Shown here piece after piece: positions 1 to 11,935 of a DNA stretch of 64,000 bases. The notes beneath the pieces were generated by a model, which saw only the letters and a list, made by a program, of their open reading frames with translations, was not told the DNA's origin and ran no database searches. Positions within the stretch are counted from its first letter, which is position 1; every line of letters starts with the position of its first letter. This DNA is from Anolis sagrei (Eukaryota; Chordata; Lepidosauria; Squamata; Anolidae). Where the stretch lies: assembly GCF_037176765.1 (NCBI RefSeq), contig NC_090024.1:192816278-192880277 (forward strand), read 5' to 3'. The position numbers and the translations under genes are program-made.

Positions 1-1207
1 CTGAAGGAGACCATGCCAGTAGCAAAGTTGAATCTACTGCCTAGATTAACAGGGACACCTGTATGTTATGTGGCCTATGAATCTAGATAGGCAGAAACAG
101 CATGCTGGAATCCCTGCCTGATGCAAAACATAGTCAGCACCATGCTTTATACACATTTATTGGTGGAGCAATCAGTCCGTTGGACATAGTCCAGGACAAA
201 GGGGTGTGTGCAAATCACCACGCAGCTCAAATGTTTACAGTCACTTAGAGCGACCTTGAGCAAAAATTCTCCCCTTTGTCACTGCCTTCCACCTCCCCTA
301 CTTCACAAGATTGCCATGAAGATGAATGCAGCATTCTGTGTATGCTGCTCCCAGTTCTTTGGAGGTAGGGAGGCATAACATTACTGAAATAAGAATATAA
401 ATACATTGATCTAAACACCAAAAGAAGAATTCACTAATATCCAATCAAGATCTCCTGATGTTCCTCTCAGTTTGGGAGCAAAGTAAAAGGAGGCAAAGAT
501 GCTGCAGCACAGATTGAAAACACTTTGCTAGAAGCCTGGCGGGGGATTAGAAGTGGTGCCCTATTTTGCAGCATCACGGAGACTGCAACCTCCTTAGTCG
601 CCTCGCTAAATTCCATCAATCTGTGCCCAAGGCACTTAATTAATAGTACTCTGCCTCATCAAAGCAGCTTGCTGTGATTTCCATGGAAGCAAGGGGGGGG
701 GGGGAGTACTCAGCATTTTAATAACCCTGTGTTCTTCAACAGTAAAACAGCCACACTGTAATGTTCCAGACTGTTTAACATTTACTGTAACAAGTTATAG
801 GAGATAGCAACAGATACTAGTACTGGCAGAAACAACAATAGAAAAAACAATGGCAGATAAGTAGTCTTGGTACAATGTCCATAAACCACAGAGATGTGAT
901 AGAAGGGGGGGGGGATGGAAAGCTCCCACAGATTCTGGGAGCTTCTCTTCAGGATATTCAGTGCCAAAATCAAAATCATTTGATGAGGCTACCAATATAA
1001 AGTACAAGTTGCTTTGAACCAGCCACCAGCATTCCAGATGTTTCAAGACAATAGCTCCCAGGCAGTATGGCCAAGGAATGGAGAGAGTTGAAGCTCAAGA
1101 CTTCAGATGAATGTCAGATCTAAAGGTAAATCATACCTAGTAGCAGCATGGAATATACTAGACTGCAGTTTCACCTATTTTGGGCAATACTCATGACCTG
1201 TCCAATA
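1..1207. other. Non-coding stretch, nothing recognised
   Basis: No gene, RNA or named repeat is recognisable. Two poly-G tracts lie near 691 and 905. The short minus-strand frames at 782-1046 have no domain-like content and look random. Confidence 0.5.
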
Positions 1208-1289
1208 TACAGGGTTAGTCAAAATGCATAGGCCAAACATACATACAATTGTATGTATGTTTGGCCTATGCATTTTGACTAACCCTGTA
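1208..1289. mobile_element. 82-bp perfect palindrome with TA ends (mariner-like mini-MITE)
   Basis: The sequence is its own reverse complement over 82 bases, centred on CAATTG at 1248/1249. It begins TACAGGGTTAGTCAAAATG and ends with the complement, so the outer TA could be a Tc1/mariner target duplication and CAGGGTTAGTC a terminal repeat. There is no coding capacity. The superfamily is inferred only from the TA flanks. Confidence 0.6.
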
Positions 1290-1579
1290 CAAACATATGG
1301 TAAAGAATTAAGAATGGATCACAAAATGCATGCTCAGGTCTTATACAAATCTTGGATCTGGAAGGACTGATAACTACTGCACAGCAATATTTTGCATCAC
1401 TGGCTATGCTGGCCAGGGGTGCTAGAAACTTCAGTTCAACATCTGGAAGGTTGGATGATTCCCATCTCTTGTTTAGAAACTGGGATTAAGGGGGGAATGC
1501 ACATAGATCAGAATGGAGTATAAGTATGACAGACAAGTCAAAGCTTGATTCCTGTTATGTCCAGTTTAACGGACTAATG

Positions 1580-1695
1580 AAGTGATTCTCAACCTGTGGG
1601 TCCCCAGATGTTTTGGCCTTCAACACTCAGAAATCCTAACATATGGTAAAGTTGTAGGCCAAAACACCTGGGGTCCCACAGGTTGAGAACCACTG
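1580..1695. mobile_element. hAT foldback MITE, SPIN-like ends
   Basis: Near-palindromic element with ends of the type GGTTCTCAACCTGTGGG and GGTTGAGAACCACTG, close to SPIN-type hAT termini. It is flanked by a perfect 8-bp duplication GACTAATG (1572-1579 and 1696-1703), the hAT signature. The family recurs in this window at 14834, 18324, 49922, 51378 and 62565. Confidence 0.8.
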
Positions 1696-2231
1696 GACTA
1701 ATGTGAAATAATTTTCACATGAAACTCTAGGGATGCATACCAAAGTTGGACTGGTCTAGCAGCTGAACATTATTTCAATCCTGGCAATTAGGAGTAATCT
1801 CTCCTATCAATGGTTGAATTGAAGAGAGATTTTTCAGCACAGGTTCCTTGTTACTTGGTTGCACATCAAACAACACCTGCTGATTTTTTTCCAATGCCTG
1901 TGAAAGGCACAGTAGTCATCCCATTTTCAGACTGCCAACTGTACTGGAAATGGATGAGGATCCTCCACTATCACCAAAGAACCACAGGCGAGTACATTAG
2001 GGAATACTGGACAGGCTTTGTGGTCCTCCAAGGGGAGGGGAGACACAGGGGCAATAGCATCTGTGAATTGGCAGTTGCTTCATTTTACATAGTGGTAGGA
2101 CTGGTCCTGATGAAAAGTAAATCCAAGTAAATATGTACTTACAGCATTTACTGAATGGAAAGATGTACAAAGATACCTAGAAACAGTATAGCCAAGATAC
2201 TTATAAATCATCTACCTAACACAGTGCATTA

Positions 2232-2440
2232 GTGGTTGCTGTGTATCTTCAAGTTGTTTCTGACTCATGCAACCTCAAAGTGACAGTGTCACAAGGTTTA
2301 CTTGGCAAGATTTGTTCAGAAGTTTGCCTTTGCCTTCATCTGAGGCTGAGAGAATGTGACTTGCACCCAGTGGGTTTCCATGGCAAAAGGGGAATTTGAA
2401 CGTTAATCTCCATGGTTCTAGTCCCATGCTAAAACCATAA
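2232..2440 (-). mobile_element. Old tRNA-headed SINE, minus orientation
   Basis: Diverged copy of a squamate SINE that reads, on the strand shown, 'tcaagttgtttctgact...cttggcaagatttgttcag...gtgacttgcaccca'. The tRNA-related head lies at the right end. Other copies here are at 4005, 11745, 17775, 30555 and 58960. The family may be Squam1-like; the name is uncertain. Confidence 0.6.
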
Positions 2441-3097
2441 TGTCATGTTGGATCTACTAAAAGAGTCCTTAGTTCTCAAAAGATCTTCTCGGTGCAATAT
2501 TTTTTTCTTCACAGGCAAAAATATTCAAATTCAGAGATAAGATTTGGAAGTTTACTCCTCTAGTATCCTGGGCAACAGAATACCCGTTTCAATGTCTTGG
2601 ATTTTCCACCTAGTCTCAGCAGTGGGAAACAGCTGCTTGTGTGGTCTGTCAGGCCCACTCCTTCTTCCCACCATGGGGGAAGCCTGCCTGGGCTGACCTT
2701 GGATCTAAGCCAAGGCTTTCTTGCGGCATTTATTAAGGTTTTCCTCCTGACATTCTGTTCACACTTTGCCATTCAATGGAGTAAAGCTGTCGTGGTCACA
2801 CTTGTGTGACAACTAAATAGGCTACCAATGTATTGCTGGCCCTCTCAGCACTCTTATATGAGGAAGGACTGTGCTCTAGACCACTTTGTCGGGGGCAAAG
2901 ATCCTTTAAGGAATCTTTTGTTAAACATGTCAAACTATTGAAGTATACTCCATAACTACATACAGCTCAGTTGAGATTTGTCTGGGCAAGACATTGACAA
3001 CACCATCCATTCCAAAACAAAACATTTCATTTATAATTTTAAGCTCAGTCTCTCCCCTGATAACATTTGTAAAACTGTTAACACTAATAAATAAACG

Positions 3098-3665
3098 TCA
3101 CAAGCACGGTTGGTGGGGATGAGAGAGAGGGCCTTCTCGGTGGTGGCCTCCTGATTATGGAACGCCCTTCCAAGGGAAATAAGACAGGCCCCATCCCTCC
3201 CCTCTTTTCGTAAGAGTTTGAAGACCTGGTGGTTTCAACAAATCTTCGAGAGTGATCAGTTCTAGCTTAGCCCAGACACTGTCCGGACACGATCTTGCCC
3301 CCCCCCCCCCCACATATACTACCCTGGTCATTCTCATAACAGGCCCCTGGAAATAGCCCATCCCCGCTTTTGTTGGTCTCCTGTTACAGTGCTGTACCTA
3401 AATGCCGGACCCATCTTATGTTAATTTGTATCAGTCTTGACCCGGCTTTTTAAATTGTCCTGACCCATTCCTTTTCTACATCCTAACAAATAGACATGAA
3501 GAACAGGCAGGATTTTCTTTTAATATTTATGTGTTGTTGGGTAATTCTTTGCTTATGTTGCTGTTACTGTTATTTTTGCTTATGTTGTGACTCTGTATGT
3601 TTTGATGTTGTTGCATGGAAACCGCCCTCAGTCCCCCCGGGAAAATAGAGCAGGTATAAATAAAG

Positions 3666-3700
<35 letters not shown>

Positions 3701-3740
3701 CATCATCATCATCATTATCATTATCATTAAGGCAGGGTAT
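3098..3740 (+). mobile_element. L2-clade LINE, 3' end with (TTA)n tail
   Basis: 5'-truncated LINE. The first ~140 bases resemble the last part of an L2-type ORF ('ggccttctcggtggtggcc', matching the FSVVAPRLWN block kept intact in the copy at 5764). A 3' UTR follows, ending 'accgccctcagtccccc...ggtataaataaag' and a (TTA)n/(TCA)n microsatellite at 3667-3730. A poly-C tract interrupts it near 3300. No open frame survives. Confidence 0.75.
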
Positions 3741-4004
3741 AAATTGTTAATAAACATCCAAACTAACAGTTACTGATGAACAGGGTGAAAAATTTGAGCA
3801 TTATAGTATAACACAACAGAGATGGGACAGTCCTGTAGTGCATCTGACACTGTAATTGAAACCATAATGTGAATCTGTCAATATGGCTAGAACCAACTGA
3901 TGGGGGGGGGGGGAGGGTTAAACCCCACAGCCTTCTTCCCCAAAAGTTTACATCAATGAATTTACAAACAGATGATATGAAAGAGTTCTGTCTATGACCT
4001 TGGA

Positions 4005-4163
4005 TGTCTGAGATCAGGATCTGAATCCCTACTCAACCACAAACTTGATCAAGTCACACTATCTCAGTCTAAGATGAAGACAAGGTCAAACCTGTGGAAC
4101 AACTCTTGCAAAGAAAACCTTCGGGTCATCAAAATCAGAAGTGACTTGAAAGCACACAGCATC
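4005..4163 (+). mobile_element. Old tRNA-headed SINE fragment
   Basis: Keeps the 3' half of the SINE: 'aagtcacact', 'ttgcaaagaaaacctt', 'agaagtgacttgaaagcaca'. The tRNA head is mostly lost. Confidence 0.55.
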
Positions 4164-4164
4164 C

Positions 4165-5437
4165 CATCATAAAGCCACCTTCTGTGTTAACAATGATCTT
4201 GTATGGTAGCTTAGATTGAGTCATAGTGACCAAATTAAACACACTCTACCCACTTCCAATGACCTCCCGCTAAACGTCCACCTGAAGTGCAACTTAAATG
4301 CAGAAGAGACTTGCATGGCTTTAAAAAATCAGAGTGTGCACACACCAAACCTCAATTTCTTCATGAAATGGAACTACAGCCACTTCTCTTAAGCAGCTGC
4401 TGGAAGTCAAAACATGAACAGAAAGCAGTTTAATCAAAGCCACTGCTGCAGTCACAGCCAAGACAGCTAACAAAAAAAATTACTGCAGAATACATGTGCT
4501 CTGCCTCTGCAAAAAGCAAGAAATAGAAGCAAGCCTTCTTGTTCAATGGCATCTTTCCTGTCTTTGTGTTGTATTCTCCTGGTTTTAATCAGTGTATTCT
4601 CACTGGGGGTCTGTCTGATCTACATTTAACCCATCTCTTTCTTGCTTGATGCTCCATTTTTGGTAGCATCATCAAAAACAGCAAGCACAAAAGGCATATG
4701 TGTAGTTTCCAAATAGAGCTGAATTTTGATTTAGGGAGAGAAAGCTGCCCTACCTATTATTTCCTGATGGTTTTCCATCCAAGTATTGACCAGGCCCAGG
4801 TCTGAAATGAGATAAGTGTGTTCAGGGTGTTGTGGCAATTTCTTTGGACAGCCTTCAGGTGCTGATGAATTACTAGGGTCACAATAGCTGGCCAAAGCTA
4901 ATGGGAACTGGAGTAAGGTCTGTTGGAGCACATATTTTGCAGGTTGATTATCACAAAGTGAAGCAAAGGAAACATCTGATTCTGCAACTCACCTGGAGTA
5001 AATTCCTGCAAACCTCTTTAACATACCAAACATGAAATTTCCTGATAAACAAGCACCTCTGCCTACTGATACATAAGCCTGTCTTAAGGGATTCCAAAGC
5101 ATATGTAGTGATACATACATGACATCAATGGAAAAAGACTACTGTTAAGTCAGTTAAGAGTATTAGAAATTATTTCATACATACCAATACTGTATATTCA
5201 TTTATCATTAGCAACAGTTTGCTGACTCATTTTGAAGGCCAACTTGAGATGGTATTTAAAGGGGGAGTATATACTGCATTTACATGAAATGAATGCTCAG
5301 CTTTTTGGGCTAAATGACCTTGTCAAAATTGGAGTTCTTATTATATTTGTGTAATATAGTAATCTTAGTGCTGAGCCAAGGCAAAAGGGAAATCTGCTTC
5401 AGGAGGTACACCAAGAGTTTCTCTTTGAGGGGCATCA
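4165..5437. other. Non-coding stretch, nothing recognised
   Basis: No gene, RNA or repeat family could be assigned. The short frames at 4731-4931 (minus) and 5314-5496 (plus) have no recognisable domain. Confidence 0.4.
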
Positions 5438-5625
5438 TTGCTAATGAAATGGTCAGGGCTCAACGCTATGTAATTCTGGGATTTGTAGTTTGGTGAGACA
5501 TCAGTATTCTTTGGCAGAGAAGGCTCAAAACCATGTCAACTTACAGTCCCCAGCATTCCGTGGCATTGAATTAAAGTAATTAAAGTGGGTTCATTCTACA
5601 GCATAGATGGACCCAAGGTTTTCTA
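5438..5625. mobile_element. Foldback MITE, 'AATTAATGCAGTTTGACACC' family
   Basis: Diverged copy of a repeat with 'gggatttgtagtttggtgag' and 'ctttggcagagaaggctc' in its core and an end resembling 'attctacagcatagatg'. Better copies of the ends occur at 46335-46545 and 34300-34380. Confidence 0.55.
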
Positions 5626-5763
5626 ACACAATTGTTCATAACGAAGGAATTCTAAGCAGGTACCAACTGTAATGTGCATCTTTTGGGGCCAAATTACAAA
5701 AAGTGCATTTTTTGCCACTGTGTATTACATTCGGCAGCATTTTTTTTTTTTTTGGTTTCAAGG

Positions 5764-7182
5764 TTTTATTTATTTGTTTATTTATTAATGCGCTTGTATA
5801 CCGCTAATATCTCAGCCTAAATCGGCGACTCATTGCGGTTTACAACACTTAAAAAACAACAATATTCAGTTTAAAAGCATAAAACACATATACAATACAA
5901 ATTATTGGGCCACCAATAACCATCCAATGCATCTCGTAACTGGAGTCGCAATCCAAATTCATCGTCCATGATTACCAGTCCTTTAGTCATCATAATTCGT
6001 TGCAACGGATTAACCGAATGCTTGTTTAAACATCCATGTCTTCAATCTTTTCCGAAACACCATCAGCGAGGGGGCTGATCTTACCTCTATGGGGAGGGTG
6101 TTCCAAAGCCGAGGGGCCACCACAGAAAAGGCCCTGTCTCTCGTTCCCGCCAGCCGCACTTGTGAAGCCGGCGGGATAGAGAGCAGGGACTCCCCAGAAG
6201 ATCTTAGGGTCCTGGTGGGCTGATAGGTTGAGATACGTTCGGATAGATAAGTTGGGCCAGAACCGTTTAGGGCTTTAAAGGCCAACGCCAGCACTTTGAA
6301 TTGAGCCCGGTAGCAGATCGGCAGCCAGTGGAGCTGGTGCAGCAGAGGAGTTGTATGCTCCCTGCGCCCCGCTCCTGTTAGTATCATGGCTGCCGCCCGT
6401 TGGACTAATTGGAGCTTCTGGGCTGTCTTCAAAGGCAACCCCACGTAGAGAGCGTTGCAGTAGTCAAGACGGGATGTAACCAGAGCGTGGACTACCGTGG
6501 CCAAGTCAGACTTCCCAAGGTACGGTCGCAGTTGGCGCACAAGTTTTAACTGTGCGAATGCTCCCCTGGTCACCGCCGAAACCTGGGGTTCCAGCTCAGT
6601 GATGAGTCCAGGATCACACCCAAACTGCGAACCTGCGTCTTCAGGGGGAGTGCGACCCCGTCTAACACAGGCTGTAACCCTATACCCTGTTCGGCCTTGC
6701 GACTAACCAGGAGTACCTCTGTCTTGTCTGGATTCAATTTCAATTTGTTCGCCCCCATCCAGACCGTCACAGCGGCCAAGCACCGGTTCAGGACCTCGAC
6801 AGCCTCCTTAGTAGCAGGTGGGAAGGAGTGTGACAGAGTTGAACATCATCTGCGTACAGATGACATCGGACTCCGAAACTCCGGATGATCTCGCCCAGCG
6901 GCTTCATGTAGATGTTAAACAACATGGGAGACAGTATTGAACCCTGAGGAACCCCACAAGACAAGGTTGTGGGGTTGAACAGGAGTCTCCCAGTAACACC
7001 TTCTGAGACCGACTCTCGAGGAATGAGTGGAGCCACTGCAGAACAGTACCTCCAAGACCCATCCCCGCGAGGCGTCCAAGAAGGATACCGTGGTCGACGG
7101 TATCGAAGGCCGCTGAGAGGTCGAGCAGCACCAACAGGGACACACTCCCCCTGTCGAGCTCCCGACGGTTTTGAAAATTGAT
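5764..7182 (-). mobile_element. L2-clade LINE, 5'-truncated, with reverse transcriptase remains
   Basis: About 1.4 kb of an L2-type LINE on the minus strand. It runs from the RT palm to the ORF end and a 3' UTR with an ATTT-rich tail at 5764-5790. Visible blocks are [16 protein letters not shown] (7143-7090), [16 protein letters not shown] and YADDVQL (7000-6830), LKLNPDKTEVLLVS (6750-6710), SRLDYCNALYVGLP (6480-6430) and RAFSVVAPRLWNTLP (6140-6090). The YADD catalytic motif is intact, but the blocks fall in four reading frames, so at least three frameshifts break the ORF. The 187-aa frame 6010-6573 is the longest intact piece. A dead copy, not a host gene. Confidence 0.9.
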
Positions 7183-7209
7183 GTGTGTATTAAATTCGAT
7201 GGTACATTA

Positions 7210-7507
7210 AGTAAAGTAATAGTTTCCCCTGACATTAAGTCTAGTCGTGTCTGACTCTGGAGGTTAGTGCTCATCTCCATTTCTAAGCCAAAGAGCCGGC
7301 GTTGTCCGTAGACATCTCCAAGGTCATGTGGCCGGCATGACTGCATGGAGCACTGTTACTTTCCTGCAGAAGTGTTACTTATTGATCTACTCTTGTTTGC
7401 ATGTTTTCTAACTACTAGGTTGACAGAAGCTGAGGCTAACAGCGGGAGCCCACCCCGCTTTCCATTCAGCTGCTCAGCGGTTTAACCTCCTGCGCCACCA
7501 GGGGGTC
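7210..7507 (-). mobile_element. Sauria-type SINE, full length, minus
   Basis: tRNA-derived SINE. The tRNA head lies at the right (GCGCCACCAGGGGG, gcggtttaacctcctg). The body is 'ccaaggtcatgtggccgg' and 'gacattaagtctagtcg'. It is flanked by a perfect 13-bp target duplication CGATGGTACATTA (7197-7209 and 7508-7520). By recollection the 3' tail of this family resembles BovB, the LINE presumed to mobilise it. Confidence 0.85.
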
Positions 7508-7520
7508 CGATGGTACATTA

Positions 7521-8132
7521 GATTCAAGTAAATAAAATAAGAGAGGAGAAGAAGCAGCAAACAAGAAACAGGTTACATTTCTTATATGTGATATTACAGA
7601 ACACAAAGACCTGTAATCATTTATTATTACAGTAACAGAGGAAACATTATGGGTATGGAAAAAATGGGAAAGAGCTGTCCACCAGAATATCAAATACACC
7701 CAGCCTCTGGACTGGCTGGAGATAAATAAATTACTTGAATTACTGCAAGGACATGTGCATGCTTGCTATTAGGAGAAATGGCAGAAGAATGTCTCATCAT
7801 TATTGAAGCAGACAACCAGGAGCTGATCCTTTCAGAGATAATCGCCACAATATAACAGGAGCAACCATGAGTTACACAGGTTTCTTATGGGTTCCCATGG
7901 TCTGGAATGTGGCTCTCCCACTTTCTATGAAGGTGTCCATACAATTATCACAAGACAGATTTTTCTCTGGTGATGTCATAGCAAGGATCTATCCTATATC
8001 CTGGAAAATAACAAGGCCCACTTTCATTTCAATAGGTAGAAATGAAAATTAGGGTGGGGTAGTAATCGAATCTAATGTTTTTTTCTTTGCATAGGCAATG
8101 CAGTAGATAAGATGCTAACCCCAGATGGACAA
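7521..8132. other. Non-coding stretch, nothing recognised
   Basis: No feature assigned. The 61-aa plus frame at 7867-8052 has no recognisable content. Confidence 0.4.
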
Positions 8133-8198
8133 GGAATGAATGAATGAATGAATGAGTGTGTGTGTGTGTGTGTGTGTATACACACACACACACACACA
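8133..8198. repeat. Compound microsatellite (GAAT)n(TG)n(CA)n
   Basis: Five to six GAAT units run into (TG)n, then TATA and (CA)n. The TG and CA blocks are mutually complementary and could fold into a hairpin (8155-8197). Confidence 0.9.
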
Positions 8199-9429
8199 AA
8201 AAATCTCAAACACACAAACCTAGGTATAAATTACAACAAAGGGGGTTGTGACTAAACATTAAGAGATGCCTGTCTGCTTACTACAGAAAGTGGCAGACTC
8301 TTTTGTTAGAGGTTTTTAAAGAGAGATTGGATATCCATCTACCAAGGATGCATTGGCTGTGCATTTCTTGTACTGGCAGATGGTTAGAATAGATGACCCA
8401 ATAGATCTCGTTCACCTCTATGTATTTTTTCTCATAAGTAAATGCCACTTATTTCAAGTGGGCTTGCTTCTGAGCAAACATCTATAGGATCACAGGCTTA
8501 ATTTATCTGAAGGCATTTTTTGCTGTGCTTTATAAAGTAACTATGGGAAAATGCAAACATCTATAGAATGATTTCTAACACACTTCAGAAATAAGCATAC
8601 AGAAACGTTTCTATCTCTCATTGTTGTTTTTAGTTCCAGGGATCACATTTCAATTTCATCCACTTAAAGAGAGTCAAATAAAGAATCTATCTGTGCATTT
8701 CAGCTAGAAATCCATGCTCTCCTATGGAATACTATTCCCCCCCCCCCCCCAAAAAAAAGGAGAGAGAGAGAGATCCTTTGAAAATAAAGAGCCGAGATAA
8801 ACACTTACTGCATTCTTAGAAATTTAGAGCAATATCCAAGGGTAAAATGAAGCACTACAGTTTGATTCTCCAATTGCTGAAGACAAAAAGGACTGTTCCT
8901 ATAGGTTGGGAGTCACTCCAGATTAGTTTGGGTTATGGCATGGAAGGAAAAGAATAGACAGAGAGGATAATTGAAGATCAGGTCTTCTGCTTGGGAAAGT
9001 TTTGTTTCCATTCAAAACCACCACTAGATACAACCTTCTCCAGACTTAGATTCTTCTGCTGTTATTCCTCCTCAGGTCCAACTCATAGAAACCCCCAGGT
9101 GGCCCTTTCAGGGGGTAATCTTTGCTAGATTTTTTGAGAGAGGGTTTGCTATGGCCATCATCTGAAGACAAGGGTGTGACCTGTGCAAGGTTACCCACAG
9201 TATGGCTATCAGCCCAGTAGACTTAAATCAAGGAAATGTTTCATGAGAACCACCACTCCTCTAAATGTTGCTCCAGCAACAGCAACAATATCCCTGTGGG
9301 CAGCAAAATCAAGCAATCCCAACTGGATGTCCCCCGTCCCCCTACAAGGGTCTTCTATGTATGCACTTTACTCACTAGCCCTATCCTCTAAACTATTGCG
9401 CCCACCCATAACAAGACTTGAATTACACT
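8199..9429. other. Non-coding stretch, no gene
   Basis: A poly-C/poly-A tract lies near 8738-8758, followed by GA repeats. Around 9060-9180 ('tgctatggccatcatctga') there may be a very old SINE remnant. Nothing else is recognised. Confidence 0.4.
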
Positions 9430-9605
9430 ATTCGTTGTTTGTTTGGAGGCTTGTTTTATATGTTGTAATGTTATTTTTGTTGCAGTTATGCATTTTAATT
9501 TGTTACATATTAACTCTGTTGATTGGGCTTGGCCCCGTGTAAGCTGCCCCAAGTCTCTTCGGGGAGATGGAGGTGGGGTATAAAAACAAAGTTATTATTC
9601 TATTA
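9430..9605 (+). mobile_element. L2-type 3' UTR, subfamily with ATTATT tail
   Basis: Ends 'gggcttggccccgtgtaagctgccccaagt...ggggagatggaggtggggtataaaaacaaagttattatt'. The same 3' end is seen at 41735-42020. Confidence 0.7.
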
Positions 9606-9606
9606 C

Positions 9607-9935
9607 ATTCCTCCAGGGGAAAACCAAGAATGGGCAACTTGGAAGTCCCTGAACAAACTCAGAAATGGGGTAACTCAGAAATGGGGTTGGCAGATCAAAA
9701 GACAATCTGGCAAAGTGGCACTAACTAGAAGAATCCTCCACCTTGTGGAGCAGAAGAAACAACTGAGCATATGTATGCTTGCCAACTATGCCCATGCACA
9801 GAGCAAAAACTGTTTAAAGCTACAGACAATGCAGTCGCTATTGCCCGTTTTTGGTCTAAATTTATTTAGCAGTTTGTGATCCTTTTATTTTATCGCTTTT
9901 AAACATATGTATTTATGCAATGCTTTTGGCACAAA
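9607..9935 (+). mobile_element. LINE 3' end ('TWKSLNKLRNGVT' family)
   Basis: The frame at 9523-9879 contains ATWKSLNKLRNGVT. Another frame reads TTEHMYACQLCPC and VAIARFWSKFI. These blocks recall the C-terminus of Jockey/CR1-group LINE proteins with a Cys/His-rich tail, and probably belong to the same family as the RT relic at 36270-37262. The 3' UTR contains 'atttatgcaatgcttttg', and its last bases ('ttgacacgaaataataaa') continue after the SINE at 10144. The clade is unresolved. Confidence 0.55.
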
Positions 9936-9939
9936 GTCT

Positions 9940-10142
9940 GAAAACATGCAAATGTGAGTAGATCAACAGGTACCGCTCCGGGGGGAAGGTAACCGTGCTC
10001 CATGCAGTCATGTTGGCCACATGACTTTGGAGGTGTCTATGGACAATGCCGGCTCTTTGGCTTAAAAAGTGAGATGAGCACCACCCCCCAGAGTTGGACA
10101 TGACTAGACTTAATGTCAAGGGGAAACCTTTACCTTTATCTT
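9940..10142 (+). mobile_element. Sauria-type SINE, 5'-truncated, plus
   Basis: Begins at 'aaaacatgcaaatgtgagta' and keeps the 3' two-thirds up to 'aaacctttacctttatc'. It lies inside the tail of the LINE that starts at 9607. Confidence 0.85.
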
Positions 10143-10169
10143 TGACACGAAATAATAAACCCAAGGTTA

Positions 10170-11744
10170 TCTATGTCCAAGTGGGAATTCAAGCCATGCT
10201 TCCCCCCCAAGTCCTAGATCCATACACAAACTACTAAACCACACTCAGATTCTTCTAGACCTAAGATATGCTAAGAAAGGAACCCTGGACATATTCCTCT
10301 CAAAGGATCACTTCACACCACCATCTTTTCCACAGAATGCAATGGATGGTGTCACATCCATTTTTTAATCTGGAAAACCATATGCTCCAAAGAATGGAAG
10401 TGAGATCTCTATTATAAAATCTTTAATTTTAAAGGTATTGTTTGACATGTGAGTGACCTCCAAAGTATATGCATGTTGCTCAATCTTAAATCTGACAGAT
10501 GATACACACTATAACTTCTCAGGAATCCACAATTTAAAACTATGTATCTTCTCCAATGTTCTAAAGGTAGGAGAAAACACGAGTGGCGATATTTCTACAT
10601 GCAGCTCTGAAACAGAGTTGAGGGCAATTGAAAAGAGCTTCTACCAATCTAATGGGGCCGTGGATAAGACATTTTATATCATATATAATTCATTCTATGA
10701 CCTAGCTTATATATCTCTACCCACACTGAATGAAGCAATCTAACTAGTGAAAAATGTTGCTTCAGCTTTATCTCTCTGCAACAGCATCAACACTAAGAAT
10801 CCAAATCTTACTGTCTGGGTCTGAAGATGGGTGCCAAAGGTTAATAAAGCAAATTCCTCTTGTGTCTGTGGATCAGCAGACCTTATTCTAGTTCATTCAA
10901 TTCATTACTAAAACCCTATTCACATGGTGGTTTCACTATTTCCAACTGTCAAACACACTCTACAAGCAAGTAGAAACTCATCACTTCACATGGGGATATT
11001 GCAAGCAATGGCAAGGTCTTTGGATTGAGTTGGTGTTCTCATTTATAGCTTGAGGGACAGAGTTGTAGAGGAACAGAATAATTTAGTCACAGAGAAATAT
11101 AAACTGAAGTCACAGCTTGCCTGTCCAACTGTGTGCCTCTACACAAAATATTTTAAGGAATGAATTCACGCTATTTTTGTAGCTAAAATTTTACAGATGT
11201 GACTATAACATTATACACATCTGACAGCTGCTGGATCTGGAAGTACTGGACTCAGCCTGTGTAATGTATGGAATAATGACTATAGAAACACGCAAGAAGG
11301 AAAGTGAGGGACAAGGAAATGGGTAGTGATATCCTTAAAAGGCAAGATGGCTGTGAAATGAGTGGGGAAGTATTTGCTCTTTTGCCTCAACGTGCCCCTA
11401 CACCAGCTTAAGATGGGAGCATCATCTCTGAAACTCTACAAAATTGTGAGGAGGGGTCCCTTGGCCCATGACAGGTCTCTTATATACATAAACATTACGT
11501 ATCTCCCCCACTCTGCTTTTCTTCAAGTAGAACCTGTAGCTTTGATAGTGTGTGTATTTTACATGCAGAAGACCTCAGGCTACAGTGTCTTAGTGCCCAT
11601 GTTCTACAAGGTTCAGGCAGCAGTTGATGTAAAAATCAATTTGTTATGACCATGAATGCTAGTGTCCTTCAGTCAGAGGAGATGCCATGAAACTAAATGA
11701 ACAGAAAACTTTGCCAATTTTAGAAATATTAGTTTTGGACTTTG
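10170..11744. other. Non-coding stretch, nothing recognised
   Basis: AT-rich single-copy-looking sequence. The 96-aa plus frame at 10453-10743 and the 95-aa plus frame at 11362-11649 carry no recognisable domain and lack supporting splice or family evidence. Confidence 0.4.
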
Positions 11745-11935
11745 CTGTTGTGTGCCTTCAACTCATTCCTGACTTACGGTGACCCTAAGGCAATCCTACT
11801 TTGGGTTTGGGGGGGGAGGGGAGGTCTGAGAGTATGTGACTCACCCAAGGTCATCCAATGGATTTACACAGCTGAATGAGGAATCAAACTCTGGTCTCCA
11901 GAGTTGTAGCCTAACTCTGAAAGCAGTACACCCTG
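11745..11935 (-). mobile_element. Old tRNA-headed SINE, minus
   Basis: Reads 'tgtgtgccttcaactcattcctgacttacggtgaccctaaggc...cacccaaggtcatccaatgg' and ends at the tRNA head ('ctctggtctccagagttgtag'). Confidence 0.65.

Noticed and set aside
1810-2130. 106-aa plus frame
   Set aside because: No recognisable domain, no splice or promoter context, and no family recalled.
3527-3757. 76-aa minus frame rich in Ile and Met
   Set aside because: Translation of the (TTA)n/(TCA)n tail of an L2 copy.
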